NCBI GenBank assembly: GCA_002359495.1
Contig: DENB01000015.1
Coordinates: forward strand, 1-25,610
Source: Enterobacteriaceae bacterium UBA2655
GTDB taxonomy: Bacteria > Pseudomonadota > Gammaproteobacteria > Enterobacterales > Enterobacteriaceae
Length of the DNA: 25,610 nt
Direction: 5' to 3'
The notes under the pieces were generated by a model. It was not told where the DNA came from. It made no database searches and saw only the letters and a list, made by a program, of their open reading frames with translations. A program made the translations under genes and the position numbers. Positions 9,847 through 16,873 of the stretch are shown piece by piece. Positions within the stretch are counted from its first letter, which is position 1. Each line of letters starts with the position of its first letter.

Positions 9847-10255
9847 TCTGATAGAGCGGCGACTCCTGATACCCTTCGCGTTCGTAAAACTGATTGGCTT
9901 TCAGGCGCGAAACGTGGCAATGCACCTCCATACGGTCGCAGCCGCGCTGAATAGCGAGATCCTCGGCATAGCGCAGCAGCTTCTGGCCCATCCCTTTGCT
10001 GCACTCGCTTTCGGCGATGCAGAAATAGCTGATGCGGGCGAAATCGCCCGCCAGCGCCAGCTGCGGTACGAAGTGCATGGAAAGAAAGCCCTGTACGCGT
10101 CCGCCATACTCGACGACCAGCAGTCTCTCGTCAGGATGGCTGCTGAGCTGCGCGAGGCGTTTTTCGATGAAGCTCTCAGTGCCGCCGTAGCCTAATTCAG
10201 CTAACAACGCCCCCAGAGCAAAGCTATCTTGCGGCTGTGCCTGACGTATATTCAT
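9827..10255 (-). CDS. GNAT-family N-acetyltransferase
   Basis: A 142-aa acetyl-CoA-dependent acetyltransferase. Motif A is visible as ...SECSKGMGQKLLRYAEDLA (about 81-101), with the pyrophosphate-binding K-G-M-G, and motif B as RLKANQFYEREGY (about 120-132). A strong GGGAGGAG sits before the ATG. The acceptor is unknown. Position at the edge of the accessory divergon suggests it belongs with it, for example acetylating an amino compound or its toxic analogue. That is context only. Confidence 0.85.
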   Translation of the reverse strand: MNIRQAQPQDSFALGALLAELGYGGTESFIEKRLAQLSSHPDERLLVVEYGGRVQGFLSMHFVPQLALAGDFARISYFCIAESECSKGMGQKLLRYAEDLAIQRGCDRMEVHCHVSRLKANQFYEREGYQESPLYQIKDLHV

Positions 10256-10467
10256 TTCTCCTCCCGGACAGGCTAAATCCTGTCGCTCAGTTATATAGCG
10301 TCCGCATTCAAAAAGCTTCAGGTCAGAATGACACTAGCGAGGTTATGCGGCTTTTATGTGACTGGCCCCGCAGATCGTGCTGTCCGGCGCCGACGGCGGG
10401 CAGAGGTTAATGTGAGCTTAATCTTCTTGCGCGATGCTTGCTGCAATACAGAGAGGAGGAAACCGGG

Positions 10468-10566
10468 ATGAAAGCGATAATGCCGAAAAGTCTGTCTGAA
10501 TATGTTGCCGTCGCCGTGAGTTTCGCGGCGGTTGTCGGCTGGTTAGGCTGCTGGTTGCAGGCATAA
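10468..10566 (+). CDS. Putative 32-aa single-pass membrane peptide
   Basis: A short reading frame of 32 codons plus stop, preceded by an excellent ribosome binding site (GAGGAGG at 10453-10459, 8 bases before ATG) and followed directly by an intrinsic terminator. The product starts MKAIMPKSLSEY, then has a continuous hydrophobic stretch VAVAVSFAAVVGWLGCWL and ends QA. This is the usual build of small stress-response membrane proteins. I do not recognise a named family. It is convergent with cspE. The combination of strong signal, charged N-terminus and single membrane helix argues for a real gene. Confidence 0.65.
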   Translation: MKAIMPKSLSEYVAVAVSFAAVVGWLGCWLQA

Positions 10567-10592
10567 AAAAACCCGCCATAAGGCGGGTTTTT
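10566..10592. terminator. Bidirectional terminator shared by the small peptide gene and cspE
   Basis: CCCGCC (10572-10577), loop ATAA, GGCGGG (10582-10587), followed by five T. On the other side is a run of A, which gives a T-run on the minus strand. It can stop the 32-aa gene and cspE, which converge here. Confidence 0.85.
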
Positions 10593-10610
10593 AAAATTCG
10601 GACTGTAAAA

Positions 10611-10820
10611 TTACAGAGCGACTACGTTCGCTGCTGATGGGCCTTTGGCACCGTCAACAATTTCGAACTCTACACGCTGACCTTCAGCCAGAGTTTTGAA
10701 ACCGTTGCTCTGGATAGCAGAGAAATGACAGAAAGTATCTTTCCCGCCATCTTCCGGAGTAATGAAACCGAATCCTTTGGATTCATTAAACCACTTAACA
10801 GTACCTTTAATCTTGGACAT
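10611..10820 (-). CDS. cspE: Cold-shock-family protein CspE, with altered RNP2
   Basis: A 69-aa OB-fold RNA chaperone and transcription antiterminator. RNP1 is KGFGFITP (15-22). The body and C-terminus ([26 protein letters not shown]) match E. coli CspE better than CspC. The RNP2 region reads DTFCHFSAI where E. coli CspE has DVFVHFSAI, so two positions of the nucleic-acid-binding strand differ, one to Cys. The leader carries a small stem-loop (10847-10862). An AAGG lies before the ATG. Confidence 0.95.
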   Translation of the reverse strand: MSKIKGTVKWFNESKGFGFITPEDGGKDTFCHFSAIQSNGFKTLAEGQRVEFEIVDGAKGPSAANVVAL

Positions 10821-10846
10821 CTATATTACCTTTACATGAAAAAATG

Positions 10847-10862
10847 GACACTAAACTGTGTC
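10847..10862 (-). promoter_or_regulatory. Stem-loop in the cspE leader
   Basis: GACAC (10847-10851) and GTGTC (10858-10862) form a 5-bp stem with a 6-base loop 26 bases upstream of the cspE ATG on the minus strand. Leaders of csp genes often carry temperature-responsive structure. Whether this one does is not known. Confidence 0.35.
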
Positions 10863-11405
10863 GGCATCTAGTACAGCAATTGCAGTGACATTTGTCCAGT
10901 ACGAATTGACGAAAAAGTGATAAATGTCGACTTTTTTTCTGGCCAAGCGCATTTATCAACAGCCTGACGGGACAAAATGACAAAGTTCATCTTCTGGCCC
11001 AGAAGTTATTATTATTTTAAGTGGCTGGGAGATAAGTTATTTGTATCTCATCCGCCTGTTCTTTCGTCGCGGCGCGCATCGACAAAAGCGCAGCCGGACG
11101 GCGATCGACCCGTTAGCCCGCCGCGAGGTTGGCGGCAAACTGCCTTTCACCCCTAATTCGCCTGGCGGCAACGATCCGCCATCCCTTCTCTTGCCGCTCG
11201 CCGTTATCCTGATTTGACCGGCTGGGTGCTGGTCAGGCTGAATTTTACCGCAGTGAAACGAAGCGGCGGAGATAATGCGTGAAACCCCCAAAAACAACAG
11301 ATTAGCAAAAATCGTCTTTTCAGCTAATTCTTTGATTTAATTCATGGAAAAGACGCTTTAGGATAAATTTTACGCGTTAACAAAAATAAAAATTTTACTT
11401 AATTC
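10863..11405. other. Long intergenic stretch, no gene seen
   Basis: The part nearest cspE (to about 10990) should hold the cspE promoter. 11040-11280 is GC-rich and has an 86-codon minus-strand frame with no ribosome binding site and no recognisable motif, which I treat as chance. From 11290 the sequence becomes very AT-rich and leads into the zinc-ribbon gene, probably as its promoter and leader. Confidence 0.5.
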
Positions 11406-11534
11406 TTGATTTTCAATGCGTTAGATAAAATTGTAACCCTGATAAACAAATTAGATATATTTATAGATCGACGTGCTGATTTTGATAAGATTAATCTCAC
11501 CTCAGCACAAGGAAGGATGTCTCGGGAAATGGTA

Positions 11535-11723
11535 ATGAAGATCCGCTGCACCTGTTGCGGCAGCGCAAAATTTGTCTTTACGGATAACAAACTGCCGGAA
11601 AACCAGCACCACGGCGCCTGCTGCGCGCGCTGCCACAAGCCGCTTTGCACCAAAGATTTGTTGCCCGATACGACAGTGGATCCTATTGCGCGTTGTTTGA
11701 TAGAACAGCGGAAAAGCCGTTAA
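11535..11723 (+). CDS. Small zinc-ribbon protein
   Basis: A 62-aa protein starting MKIRCTCCGS, with paired C5-X2-C8 and C30-X2-C33, plus extra C7, C29, C38 and C54, as expected for a one-zinc ribbon. The frame stays open upstream to 11406, but the codons before 11517 are AT-rich with no protein-like pattern. The ATG at 11535 has GGGA 7 bases before it. In-frame ATGs at 11517 and 11529 are the alternatives. It resembles the small cold-shock-associated proteins YmcF/YnfQ of E. coli in size and cysteine pattern. That link is from memory and not certain, though the nearby cspE and long AT-rich leader fit. Confidence 0.65.
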   Translation: MKIRCTCCGSAKFVFTDNKLPENQHHGACCARCHKPLCTKDLLPDTTVDPIARCLIEQRKSR

Positions 11724-11729
11724 GCTGCT

Positions 11730-11750
11730 CGGGCACTTTATCAGTGCCCG
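11730..11750. terminator. Weak terminator hairpin
   Basis: CGGGCACT/AGTGCCCG form a perfect 8-bp stem with loop TTATC. No T-run follows on either strand. It lies between the convergent zinc-ribbon gene and yohP and probably ends one or both transcripts. Confidence 0.5.
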
Positions 11751-11755
11751 ACCGA

Positions 11756-11839
11756 TTAGAAGATCAGCTTAAATACCCCTGTCAGCGTAAGTAAACCGAC
11801 AATAAAAATGATGGCGATAATCCACAGTATTATTTTCAT
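11756..11839 (-). CDS. yohP: Small membrane protein YohP
   Basis: A 27-residue, almost wholly hydrophobic single-span inner-membrane protein. It begins MKIILW and ends TGVFKLIF, nearly the same as E. coli YohP (MKIILW... TGVFKMIF), and has the same length. AAAGGGAGCGG provides the ribosome binding site. Its physiological role is unknown. In E. coli it is used as a model for post-translational membrane insertion of tiny proteins. It is too short for most gene finders. Confidence 0.9.
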   Translation of the reverse strand: MKIILWIIAIIFIVGLLTLTGVFKLIF

Positions 11840-12052
11840 TTCCGCTCCCTTTTCCTCATTTAATTAATGTGTTCCGTTAGCCAGTATAGGCGAAACTTTT
11901 CTGTTCTGTGGAAAGGCCAGCGCAACGGGACTTTTTGTTGCCCCTGCGTTTATTTTTAGGAAATTTCTGCGAGAACGGTCGCACCTGCGAAGTTTTTTCA
12001 AATCTGGCGCTTCGTTCGTTTTGGGATTGATTACTAAACTTGATGTGGCACA

Positions 12053-12077
12053 GACAGCCCCGCTGATTGCGGCTGTC
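12053..12077 (+). promoter_or_regulatory. Leader stem-loop before the 81-aa gene
   Basis: GACAGCC (12053-12059) pairs with GGCTGTC (12071-12077) over an 11-base loop. It ends 12 bases before the AAGGAG ribosome binding site of the next gene, so it would form in that gene's 5' leader. Confidence 0.45.
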
Positions 12078-12099
12078 AGAAAAGTAACAAGGAGAGCGT

Positions 12100-12345
12100 A
12101 TGAGCACGATTAATACCAGCATGGGACGTTACAGCCTGAAGGCAAAAAACAGCGGCGATCATATCAAGGGAACCATCGCCATCAACGACGAAGGCGGCTC
12201 GCAGCTGACCATGCAAGAGTTTGAAGAGCATTACCTTGATGACGTCGTGAACAACGTCATCTACCCCGTCACGGGCGGCAATCGCGATATCGCCCGCGCG
12301 TTGCGCGAACAAATGGTAAAAGCGGGATTTGAACAACCGCATTGA
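12100..12345 (+). CDS. Unknown 81-aa cytosolic protein
   Basis: A clear small gene: AAGGAGAG lies 4-11 bases before the ATG and an intrinsic terminator follows the stop. The product has no signal peptide or membrane segment. It looks like a compact acidic alpha/beta protein, with a beta-like N-terminus (MGRYSLKAKNSGDHIKGTIA), then an acidic helix (MQEFEEHYLDDVVNNV) and a basic C-terminal helix (NRDIARALREQMVKAGF). I do not recognise the family. It stands alone between yohP and hcxB. Confidence 0.75.
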   Translation: MSTINTSMGRYSLKAKNSGDHIKGTIAINDEGGSQLTMQEFEEHYLDDVVNNVIYPVTGGNRDIARALREQMVKAGFEQPH

Positions 12346-12352
12346 TCCCTCA

Positions 12353-12373
12353 GGGCCACGCAGTGGCCCTTTT
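12353..12373 (+). terminator. Intrinsic terminator after the 81-aa gene
   Basis: GGGCCAC, loop GCA, GTGGCCC, then TTTTCTT. It separates the small gene from hcxB. Confidence 0.85.
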
Positions 12374-12454
12374 CTTCAATAAAATCATCGCTTGCTGTTG
12401 TTCTGTTTTCCCCGCAGGATAAAAAATCTGCAACGGAAAGGGAGAATAACTCAC

Positions 12455-13543
12455 GTGAGCGCACTTTACCGTATCGACTCTGTTCATCTGCATCAGTTTG
12501 TCCAGGCTATCTGGCGCCATGCCGGCAGTACAGCGGACGAAGCACGTCTGGTCGCCGATCATCTGGTGGCCGCCAATCTGGCGGGACACGACTCACACGG
12601 CGTCGGCATGATTCCCAGCTACATGACTTCGCTGGCGCAGGGCCATCTGCAACTTAACCAGCGTCCCGAGATTGTCAAAGATGTCGGCGCCGTGCTGACG
12701 CTGAACGCCCGCAACGGATTCGGCCAGGTCGCTGCGTATGAAGCCATGGAGCACGGCATCACCCGGGCGCGCAATTTCGGCATCGCCGCCGTCGGCTTGC
12801 ACCATTCCCACCATATTGGCCGTATCGGCCACTGGGCGGAACAGTGCGCGCAGGCGGGGTTCGTCTCTTTCCATTTTGTTAATGTCGAGGGCGATCCTAT
12901 GGTCGCCCCGTTCGGCGGCAGCGATCGGCGCTTCGGCACCAATCCGTTCTGCGCTATTTTCCCGCGTCACGGCCATAAGCCGCTGCTGCTCGATTTCGCC
13001 ACCAGCGGCATCGCTTTTGGCAAAACGCGCGTCGCCTGGAATAAAGGCGTTGAGGTCACGCCGGGCTATTTGATCGATCATCAGGGCAACGCCACTACCG
13101 ATCCCGGCGTGATGCAGCAACCGCCGTACGGCTCGCTGCTGCCTTTCGGGCTGCATAAAGGCTACGCGCTGGCAACGATGTGTGAAATTTTAGGCGGCGC
13201 GCTCTCCGGCGGCCGCACTACGCATCAGGCGACGTTGCAAACCAGCGCCGACGCCATTTTCAACTGCATGACCACCATTATCGTCAATCCCCACGCTTTC
13301 GACGCGCCCGCCATGCATCAGGAGGCCGAAGCCTTTATCGACTGGGTGAAACAGTCGCCGCAAAGCGGCGACGAGCCGATTCAGGTGCCGGGCGAATGGG
13401 AAGAGGCGAACCGGCGGGCGCGTCAGGAACAGGGCATTCCGCTGGATGCGAACAGCTGGCAGCAGATCTGTCACGCCGCCTTGCAGGCAGGCATGTCCGC
13501 CGATGAGCTGGATGCGTTTCGCGCGCAGACGTCGTCGTCATGA
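12455..13543 (+). CDS. hcxB: Hydroxycarboxylate dehydrogenase B (YbiC family)
   Basis: An NAD(P)-linked cytosolic oxidoreductase of the malate/L-lactate (Ldh_2) family, 362 aa, closely matching E. coli YbiC/HcxB, which reduces 2-oxoacids such as hydroxyphenylpyruvate. Shared stretches are VADHLVAANLAGHDSHG (with the catalytic-region histidine), LHHSHHIGRIGHWAEQC, RFGTNPFC and MCEILGGALSGG. I place the start at the GTG at 12455, with GGAAAGGGAG 10 bases upstream. It gives the YbiC-like N-terminus, whereas the longer frame from 12392 adds 21 unrelated residues. The Fe-type alcohol dehydrogenase lies 67 bases downstream, probably co-transcribed. Confidence 0.93.
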   Translation: MSALYRIDSVHLHQFVQAIWRHAGSTADEARLVADHLVAANLAGHDSHGVGMIPSYMTSLAQGHLQLNQRPEIVKDVGAVLTLNARNGFGQVAAYEAMEHGITRARNFGIAAVGLHHSHHIGRIGHWAEQCAQAGFVSFHFVNVEGDPMVAPFGGSDRRFGTNPFCAIFPRHGHKPLLLDFATSGIAFGKTRVAWNKGVEVTPGYLIDHQGNATTDPGVMQQPPYGSLLPFGLHKGYALATMCEILGGALSGGRTTHQATLQTSADAIFNCMTTIIVNPHAFDAPAMHQEAEAFIDWVKQSPQSGDEPIQVPGEWEEANRRARQEQGIPLDANSWQQICHAALQAGMSADELDAFRAQTSSS

Positions 13544-13610
13544 AAAATAGCGGGCGGCAGCGTGACGCCCGGGAAAACCACAACCAACGTTATTAATCAG
13601 GGAGGCGCAG

Positions 13611-14756
13611 GTGAGTGAAAATTTAAGCGAACTTTACAGTAATCAACAAACTCTGTTTGGACGCGGCAGCCTGAAAAAACTGGTTCCGCTGTTATCGGCC
13701 CAGCCGCTGTCGACGTTGCTGTTTTGCAGCCGCTCCTTTTTGCAGAGCCAGGCTTATGAGCAGCTGAAAACCGCGCTGAACGCGCAGATTATCGGCTACG
13801 AAATCGTCAGTCACGAAGCCTCTCCCGATGAGATCGACGCTTGGGTGACGCGCTGGCGCGGCCATGTCGATCGCGTGGTGGCGATTGGCGGCGGCAGCGT
13901 ACTGGATGCCGCCAAAGCGTTCAGCGCGATAGTTCAGCATCCGCTCCCTACCGCCCGCTATCTGGAGAAGGTGGGCGATACGCCTTTGCAGCCGGTGACG
14001 TTGCCGTTAATCGCCGTTCCTACCACGGCCGGAACCGGCAGCGAAGTGACGCAGAACGCGGTGGTGACCGATCAGCACCTTATCAAGGTGAAAGCGTCAT
14101 TGCGCCATCCGGTGTTCGTGCCGCAGGTCGCCATCCTTGACCCGGATCTGCTGAAAGGCGCGCCCGACCGCATTCTCGCCAGCTGCGCTATCGACGCCTT
14201 TACCCACCTGTTTGAAGGTTATCTGTCACGTAAAGGAAATCTTTTTACGCGACAATTCGCGCTCAACGGCATGCAGCAGTTCGTGCGCGCCTGGCCCGCG
14301 CTGAATCGTGAGGATGAAGCGGGCGATAACGCGCGCGAAGCGATGATAATGGCCTCCTGGCTGGGCGGGATCACGCTGAGCATGGCGGGCCTGGGGGTGA
14401 TTCACGGCATCGCGGGCGAACTGGGCGCCATCAAGCCTTTCCATCATGGCGAAGCGTGCGGCCGCCTGCTTTTCCCTTTCCTTGATCTGCTGGAGAGCCA
14501 TCCGCATCCGCAGCAACAGCAGCTGATGCAGGCCTTGCAGGCGACGTTGTTTAACAACGCCAGCGAATCGCCGGCGCGTCATCTGCGCGAGTGGCTGCAG
14601 CGTGAGGCGATTATGCCGTTCTGGCAGGAGGGGCCGACCTTAAGCCGGGATGAAGTCGCCTGGATTCTGGCGCGTTCGAATAGCAAGAATTCGCTGGTCG
14701 ACTACAGCGAAGAGGAACAACGCGCCATGCTGGAACAGGCCTGGCGCGTGATTTAA
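13611..14756 (+). CDS. Iron-containing alcohol dehydrogenase
   Basis: A group III metal-dependent alcohol dehydrogenase, 381 aa, cytosolic. The NAD-binding GGGS is at 93-96, the TTAGTGSE motif at 138-145, and metal ligands D195, H199 (AIDAFTHLFEG), H265 (GVIHG) and H279 (HHGEACG) are all present, so it should be active. The start is GTG with GGGAGG 5 bases before it. The substrate is unknown. Pairing with a 2-hydroxyacid dehydrogenase suggests a small hydroxyacid or diol. It ends 42 bases from the convergent phosphatase gene. Confidence 0.9.
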   Translation: MSENLSELYSNQQTLFGRGSLKKLVPLLSAQPLSTLLFCSRSFLQSQAYEQLKTALNAQIIGYEIVSHEASPDEIDAWVTRWRGHVDRVVAIGGGSVLDAAKAFSAIVQHPLPTARYLEKVGDTPLQPVTLPLIAVPTTAGTGSEVTQNAVVTDQHLIKVKASLRHPVFVPQVAILDPDLLKGAPDRILASCAIDAFTHLFEGYLSRKGNLFTRQFALNGMQQFVRAWPALNREDEAGDNAREAMIMASWLGGITLSMAGLGVIHGIAGELGAIKPFHHGEACGRLLFPFLDLLESHPHPQQQQLMQALQATLFNNASESPARHLREWLQREAIMPFWQEGPTLSRDEVAWILARSNSKNSLVDYSEEEQRAMLEQAWRVI

Positions 14757-14798
14757 CGCCTCTGGCGCGCCTTTACCTGCGGCGCGTCAGGCTTTCCG

Positions 14799-15620
14799 CT
14801 AGCTGAAAGGCGCTTCGCCAGCCAGCATCTGTTCAATCACCTGTAAAACGCCCTCCTCGTTATTGGCGGGCGCCTGATAGCGCGCAGCCTCTTTTACCCG
14901 CTGCGGCGCGTTCGCCATGGCGAAGCTGTAGCCGGACTGCGCCAGCATTTCGAGATCGTTGCCGCCGTCGCCAAAAGCTAGCACCTGATGATTTTCAATC
15001 CCCCAGCGCCGCGCCAGCAACTGCAGGCCGTGCGCCTTATGCAAGCCCGGCACGATAAGATCGACCGATCCGTGGCCGCTGGAGGTGGCCGCCGCCGCGC
15101 CCTGGTGCAGGCGCTCGATATCCGCCATCAAAATCGGCACATACTCATCCGTTAAGTTCAACGCGAACTTAAACAGCTTATCGTCGATATCATCAAGGCT
15201 GGCTACCTCTTTCAGGCGGTGGCAGTAGTGACGCATTTTCGTTATCCAGACCTCGTCCGCGCCGGAAAAATAGTATGCGCTGTTACGGCCGGAGAGCAGG
15301 AATTTGAGCCCGGGATAGTGGCCCTGCTGCAACGTATCCAGCACGCGATCGATATCCTCGCGCGAAAAGGCGCCGCAAAACAGCTCCTCGCCGCGATCGA
15401 CAATCAGCGCGCCGTTCTCGGCCACGAAGGCAATCTCATTTTCAACATCCGGGAAAAAGGATTTGAGCTGGTAATACTGATTTCCGCTGGCGACCACGAA
15501 CTTAATTCCGCGTTCGCGCAGTTGATGATAAAGCCGTTGAAAACGCGCGGTGTTGTAACGTTTTTGATCGTCAAGGAAAGTGCCATCCATATCGACAGCA
15601 ACCATTTTCACAGCGGTCAT
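14799..15620 (-). CDS. ybiV: Cof-type HAD sugar phosphatase (YbiV/SupH family)
   Basis: A cytosolic haloacid-dehalogenase-like phosphatase, 273 aa, very similar to E. coli YbiV (shared IKFVVASGNQYYQL, AFVAENGAL and IVPGLHKAHG). Motif I is DMDGT (10-14, nucleophile D10, acid D12), motif II S45, motif III K195 and motif IV GDGGND (217-222). The family removes phosphate from sugar phosphates and is linked to adaptation to sugar-phosphate stress. AAGGAG lies before the ATG. Symbol by similarity. Confidence 0.9.
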   Translation of the reverse strand: MTAVKMVAVDMDGTFLDDQKRYNTARFQRLYHQLRERGIKFVVASGNQYYQLKSFFPDVENEIAFVAENGALIVDRGEELFCGAFSREDIDRVLDTLQQGHYPGLKFLLSGRNSAYYFSGADEVWITKMRHYCHRLKEVASLDDIDDKLFKFALNLTDEYVPILMADIERLHQGAAAATSSGHGSVDLIVPGLHKAHGLQLLARRWGIENHQVLAFGDGGNDLEMLAQSGYSFAMANAPQRVKEAARYQAPANNEEGVLQVIEQMLAGEAPFS

Positions 15621-15704
15621 TCTTTCTCCTTATCAGCAAAGGAATAGGCGGATTTGCTAAACAGGATAGCCTGGGAGAAGGCAAAACAGAACGGCATGGA
15701 GGGA

Positions 15705-15732
15705 TTTGCGGATGGCCGTCGCCATCCGCAAA
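15705..15732 (-). terminator. Perfect 12-bp hairpin after rcnB1
   Basis: TTTGCGGATGGC, loop CGTC, GCCATCCGCAAA. It begins 4 bases past the rcnB1 stop on the minus strand. No clear T-run follows, so it may act as a transcript end or stabiliser and not as a classic intrinsic terminator. Confidence 0.55.
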
Positions 15733-15735
15733 ACG

Positions 15736-16170
15736 TTAATGATGGGCTGCGCTGTTAAGAATAATTGAGCTGATTACGCCGGTCGCTGCGGCGATCAGCA
15801 CATAGTTACCGTTGATATTGGACCAGTACTCGCCGCGCGGCGGCTCTTTCAGACCGCGGTCGCGCCAGTCGTTGACACGGTAGCGCTCGCTGCGGAACTC
15901 CTGCGGCGCCGTATGGCCGCGACGGAAATCGTGACCGTTCCAGGCGAAGTGGTTGCGATTCTCCATGCGATGCGTCTGCGTATTGTTGCGACGCGCGTTA
16001 TTCTCATGCCCGCGATCGCCCGTTGATTTGCCATGCTCCATATAGGGATTGCCGCCCTGCTGCAGCGGCTGGCCATGCGTATTGCCCGGCCCTTCGGCCT
16101 GAGTAACGGTCGAAAAAAGCGTGCTGCATGCAATAATTGACGCTACAAAACCCAGTGTTGTTTTTTTCAT
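15736..16170 (-). CDS. RcnB-family periplasmic protein, copy 1
   Basis: A 144-aa exported protein. The ATG at 16170 has GGAGG 7 bases upstream and opens a signal peptide (MKKTTLGFVASIIACSTLF, ...TQA, cut about 25). A start 16 codons earlier is possible in frame but would bury the signal peptide. The C-terminal ~75 residues carry the RcnB/DUF2502-like domain: YRVNDWRDRGLKEPPRGEYW and NGNYVLIAAATGVI. E. coli RcnB tunes periplasmic nickel/cobalt handling. The middle part is rich in H, N, R and G and could bind metal. I-I-A-C15 also resembles a lipobox, so a lipoprotein is the less likely alternative. A paralogue lies at 23325-23786. Confidence 0.85.
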   Translation of the reverse strand: MKKTTLGFVASIIACSTLFSTVTQAEGPGNTHGQPLQQGGNPYMEHGKSTGDRGHENNARRNNTQTHRMENRNHFAWNGHDFRRGHTAPQEFRSERYRVNDWRDRGLKEPPRGEYWSNINGNYVLIAAATGVISSIILNSAAHH

Positions 16171-16225
16171 CGTCCTGCCTCCAATGGTAACGGCTAATAA
16201 CGTGCCGTTTAACCGCACTATCCGC

Positions 16226-16309
16226 TATATAATGTGCAAAAATCATTTCCAAAAGTCTTAAAAGAGAGACTCTTACATTAAATTACGCCGCCTTAGCGCT
16301 TCCTTAACG
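16226..16309 (-). promoter_or_regulatory. Upstream control region of rcnB1 with phased half-sites
   Basis: On the minus strand: GTTAAG (16304-16309), GCTAAG (16293-16298), GTAATT (16282-16287) and GTAAGA (16272-16277), spaced 11, 11 and 10 bp. A possible promoter follows, TTTGGA (16248-16253), 16 bases, TATATA (16226-16231). The last two sites read GTAAT-N5-GTAAG, close to the CpxR box GTAAA-N5-GTAAA. The same row of four sites with the same spacing occurs before the second rcnB paralogue. Regulator identity is inference. Confidence 0.6.
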
Positions 16310-16828
16310 GTTAATGCATTTTGACAAACTTTTCTGGCAAGTAAGTTATTGGCTTCGCTATTAAAAAATTTATTTTCGAGAAAAAGAAATAAACAGGAAA
16401 TAGTTACCCGCAGAGGGCTTAACCCCCTGATTAAATAACCGCATGGAAATAATTAGCAGACTTACAACATGGCGTAACAGCAGGAAAAGCCCGACCTGAA
16501 CGATCGGGAGTTGAGCATCCATACCACCAAACGGGAAATTCCTTGTAATACAAGGAAAAAACTGAAGCACACAACGCCACATCACTAGCATTGCAATATA
16601 ATATTAACATTCTCGCAGCGATAAAACCGTTAAAAAAAGCTTAATTGTGTTAAAAAGATCAGCGTCAATCAGGTTACCCTGAAATATTTTCAGAATGAGA
16701 TAAGGAAATTTAAAATAAAGAAAAACGACAGTAATGGCGGGCCGGGAAAAGGGTCCGTGCTCCGGCCATTTGCATAAAAAATTCCGTTTCCCTTAATATC
16801 AAAAATAGAAAAGCAGCGTTACCGCGTA
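16310..16828. other. AT-rich intergenic stretch, no gene seen
   Basis: About 500 bases with no convincing coding frame on either strand. It holds a perfect short palindrome, TTCCTTGT-AAT-ACAAGGAA (16539-16557), and a TATAAT (16597-16602) with no good -35. A weaker inverted repeat of GGCCGG/CCGGCC lies around 16740-16770. Nothing else is supportable. Confidence 0.5.
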
Positions 16829-16860
16829 TTCAGATCGGCCACTGCGGCGGCCGATCTGAA
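16829..16860 (-). terminator. Hairpin after the chemoreceptor gene
   Basis: TTCAGATCGGCC (16829-16840) and GGCCGATCTGAA (16849-16860) form a perfect 12-bp stem, 13 bases beyond the stop on the minus strand. The usual T-run is missing, but position and strength fit a transcript end. Confidence 0.6.
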
Positions 16861-16873
16861 TATTATGCTGACG

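Noticed and set aside
11037..11297. 86-codon minus-strand frame in the gap beyond cspE
   Set aside because: No ribosome binding site, no recognisable motif, and biased composition. Kept as non-coding.
16370..16591. 73-codon hydrophobic minus-strand frame
   Set aside because: No Shine-Dalgarno, AT-rich chance frame containing the palindrome at 16539-16557.
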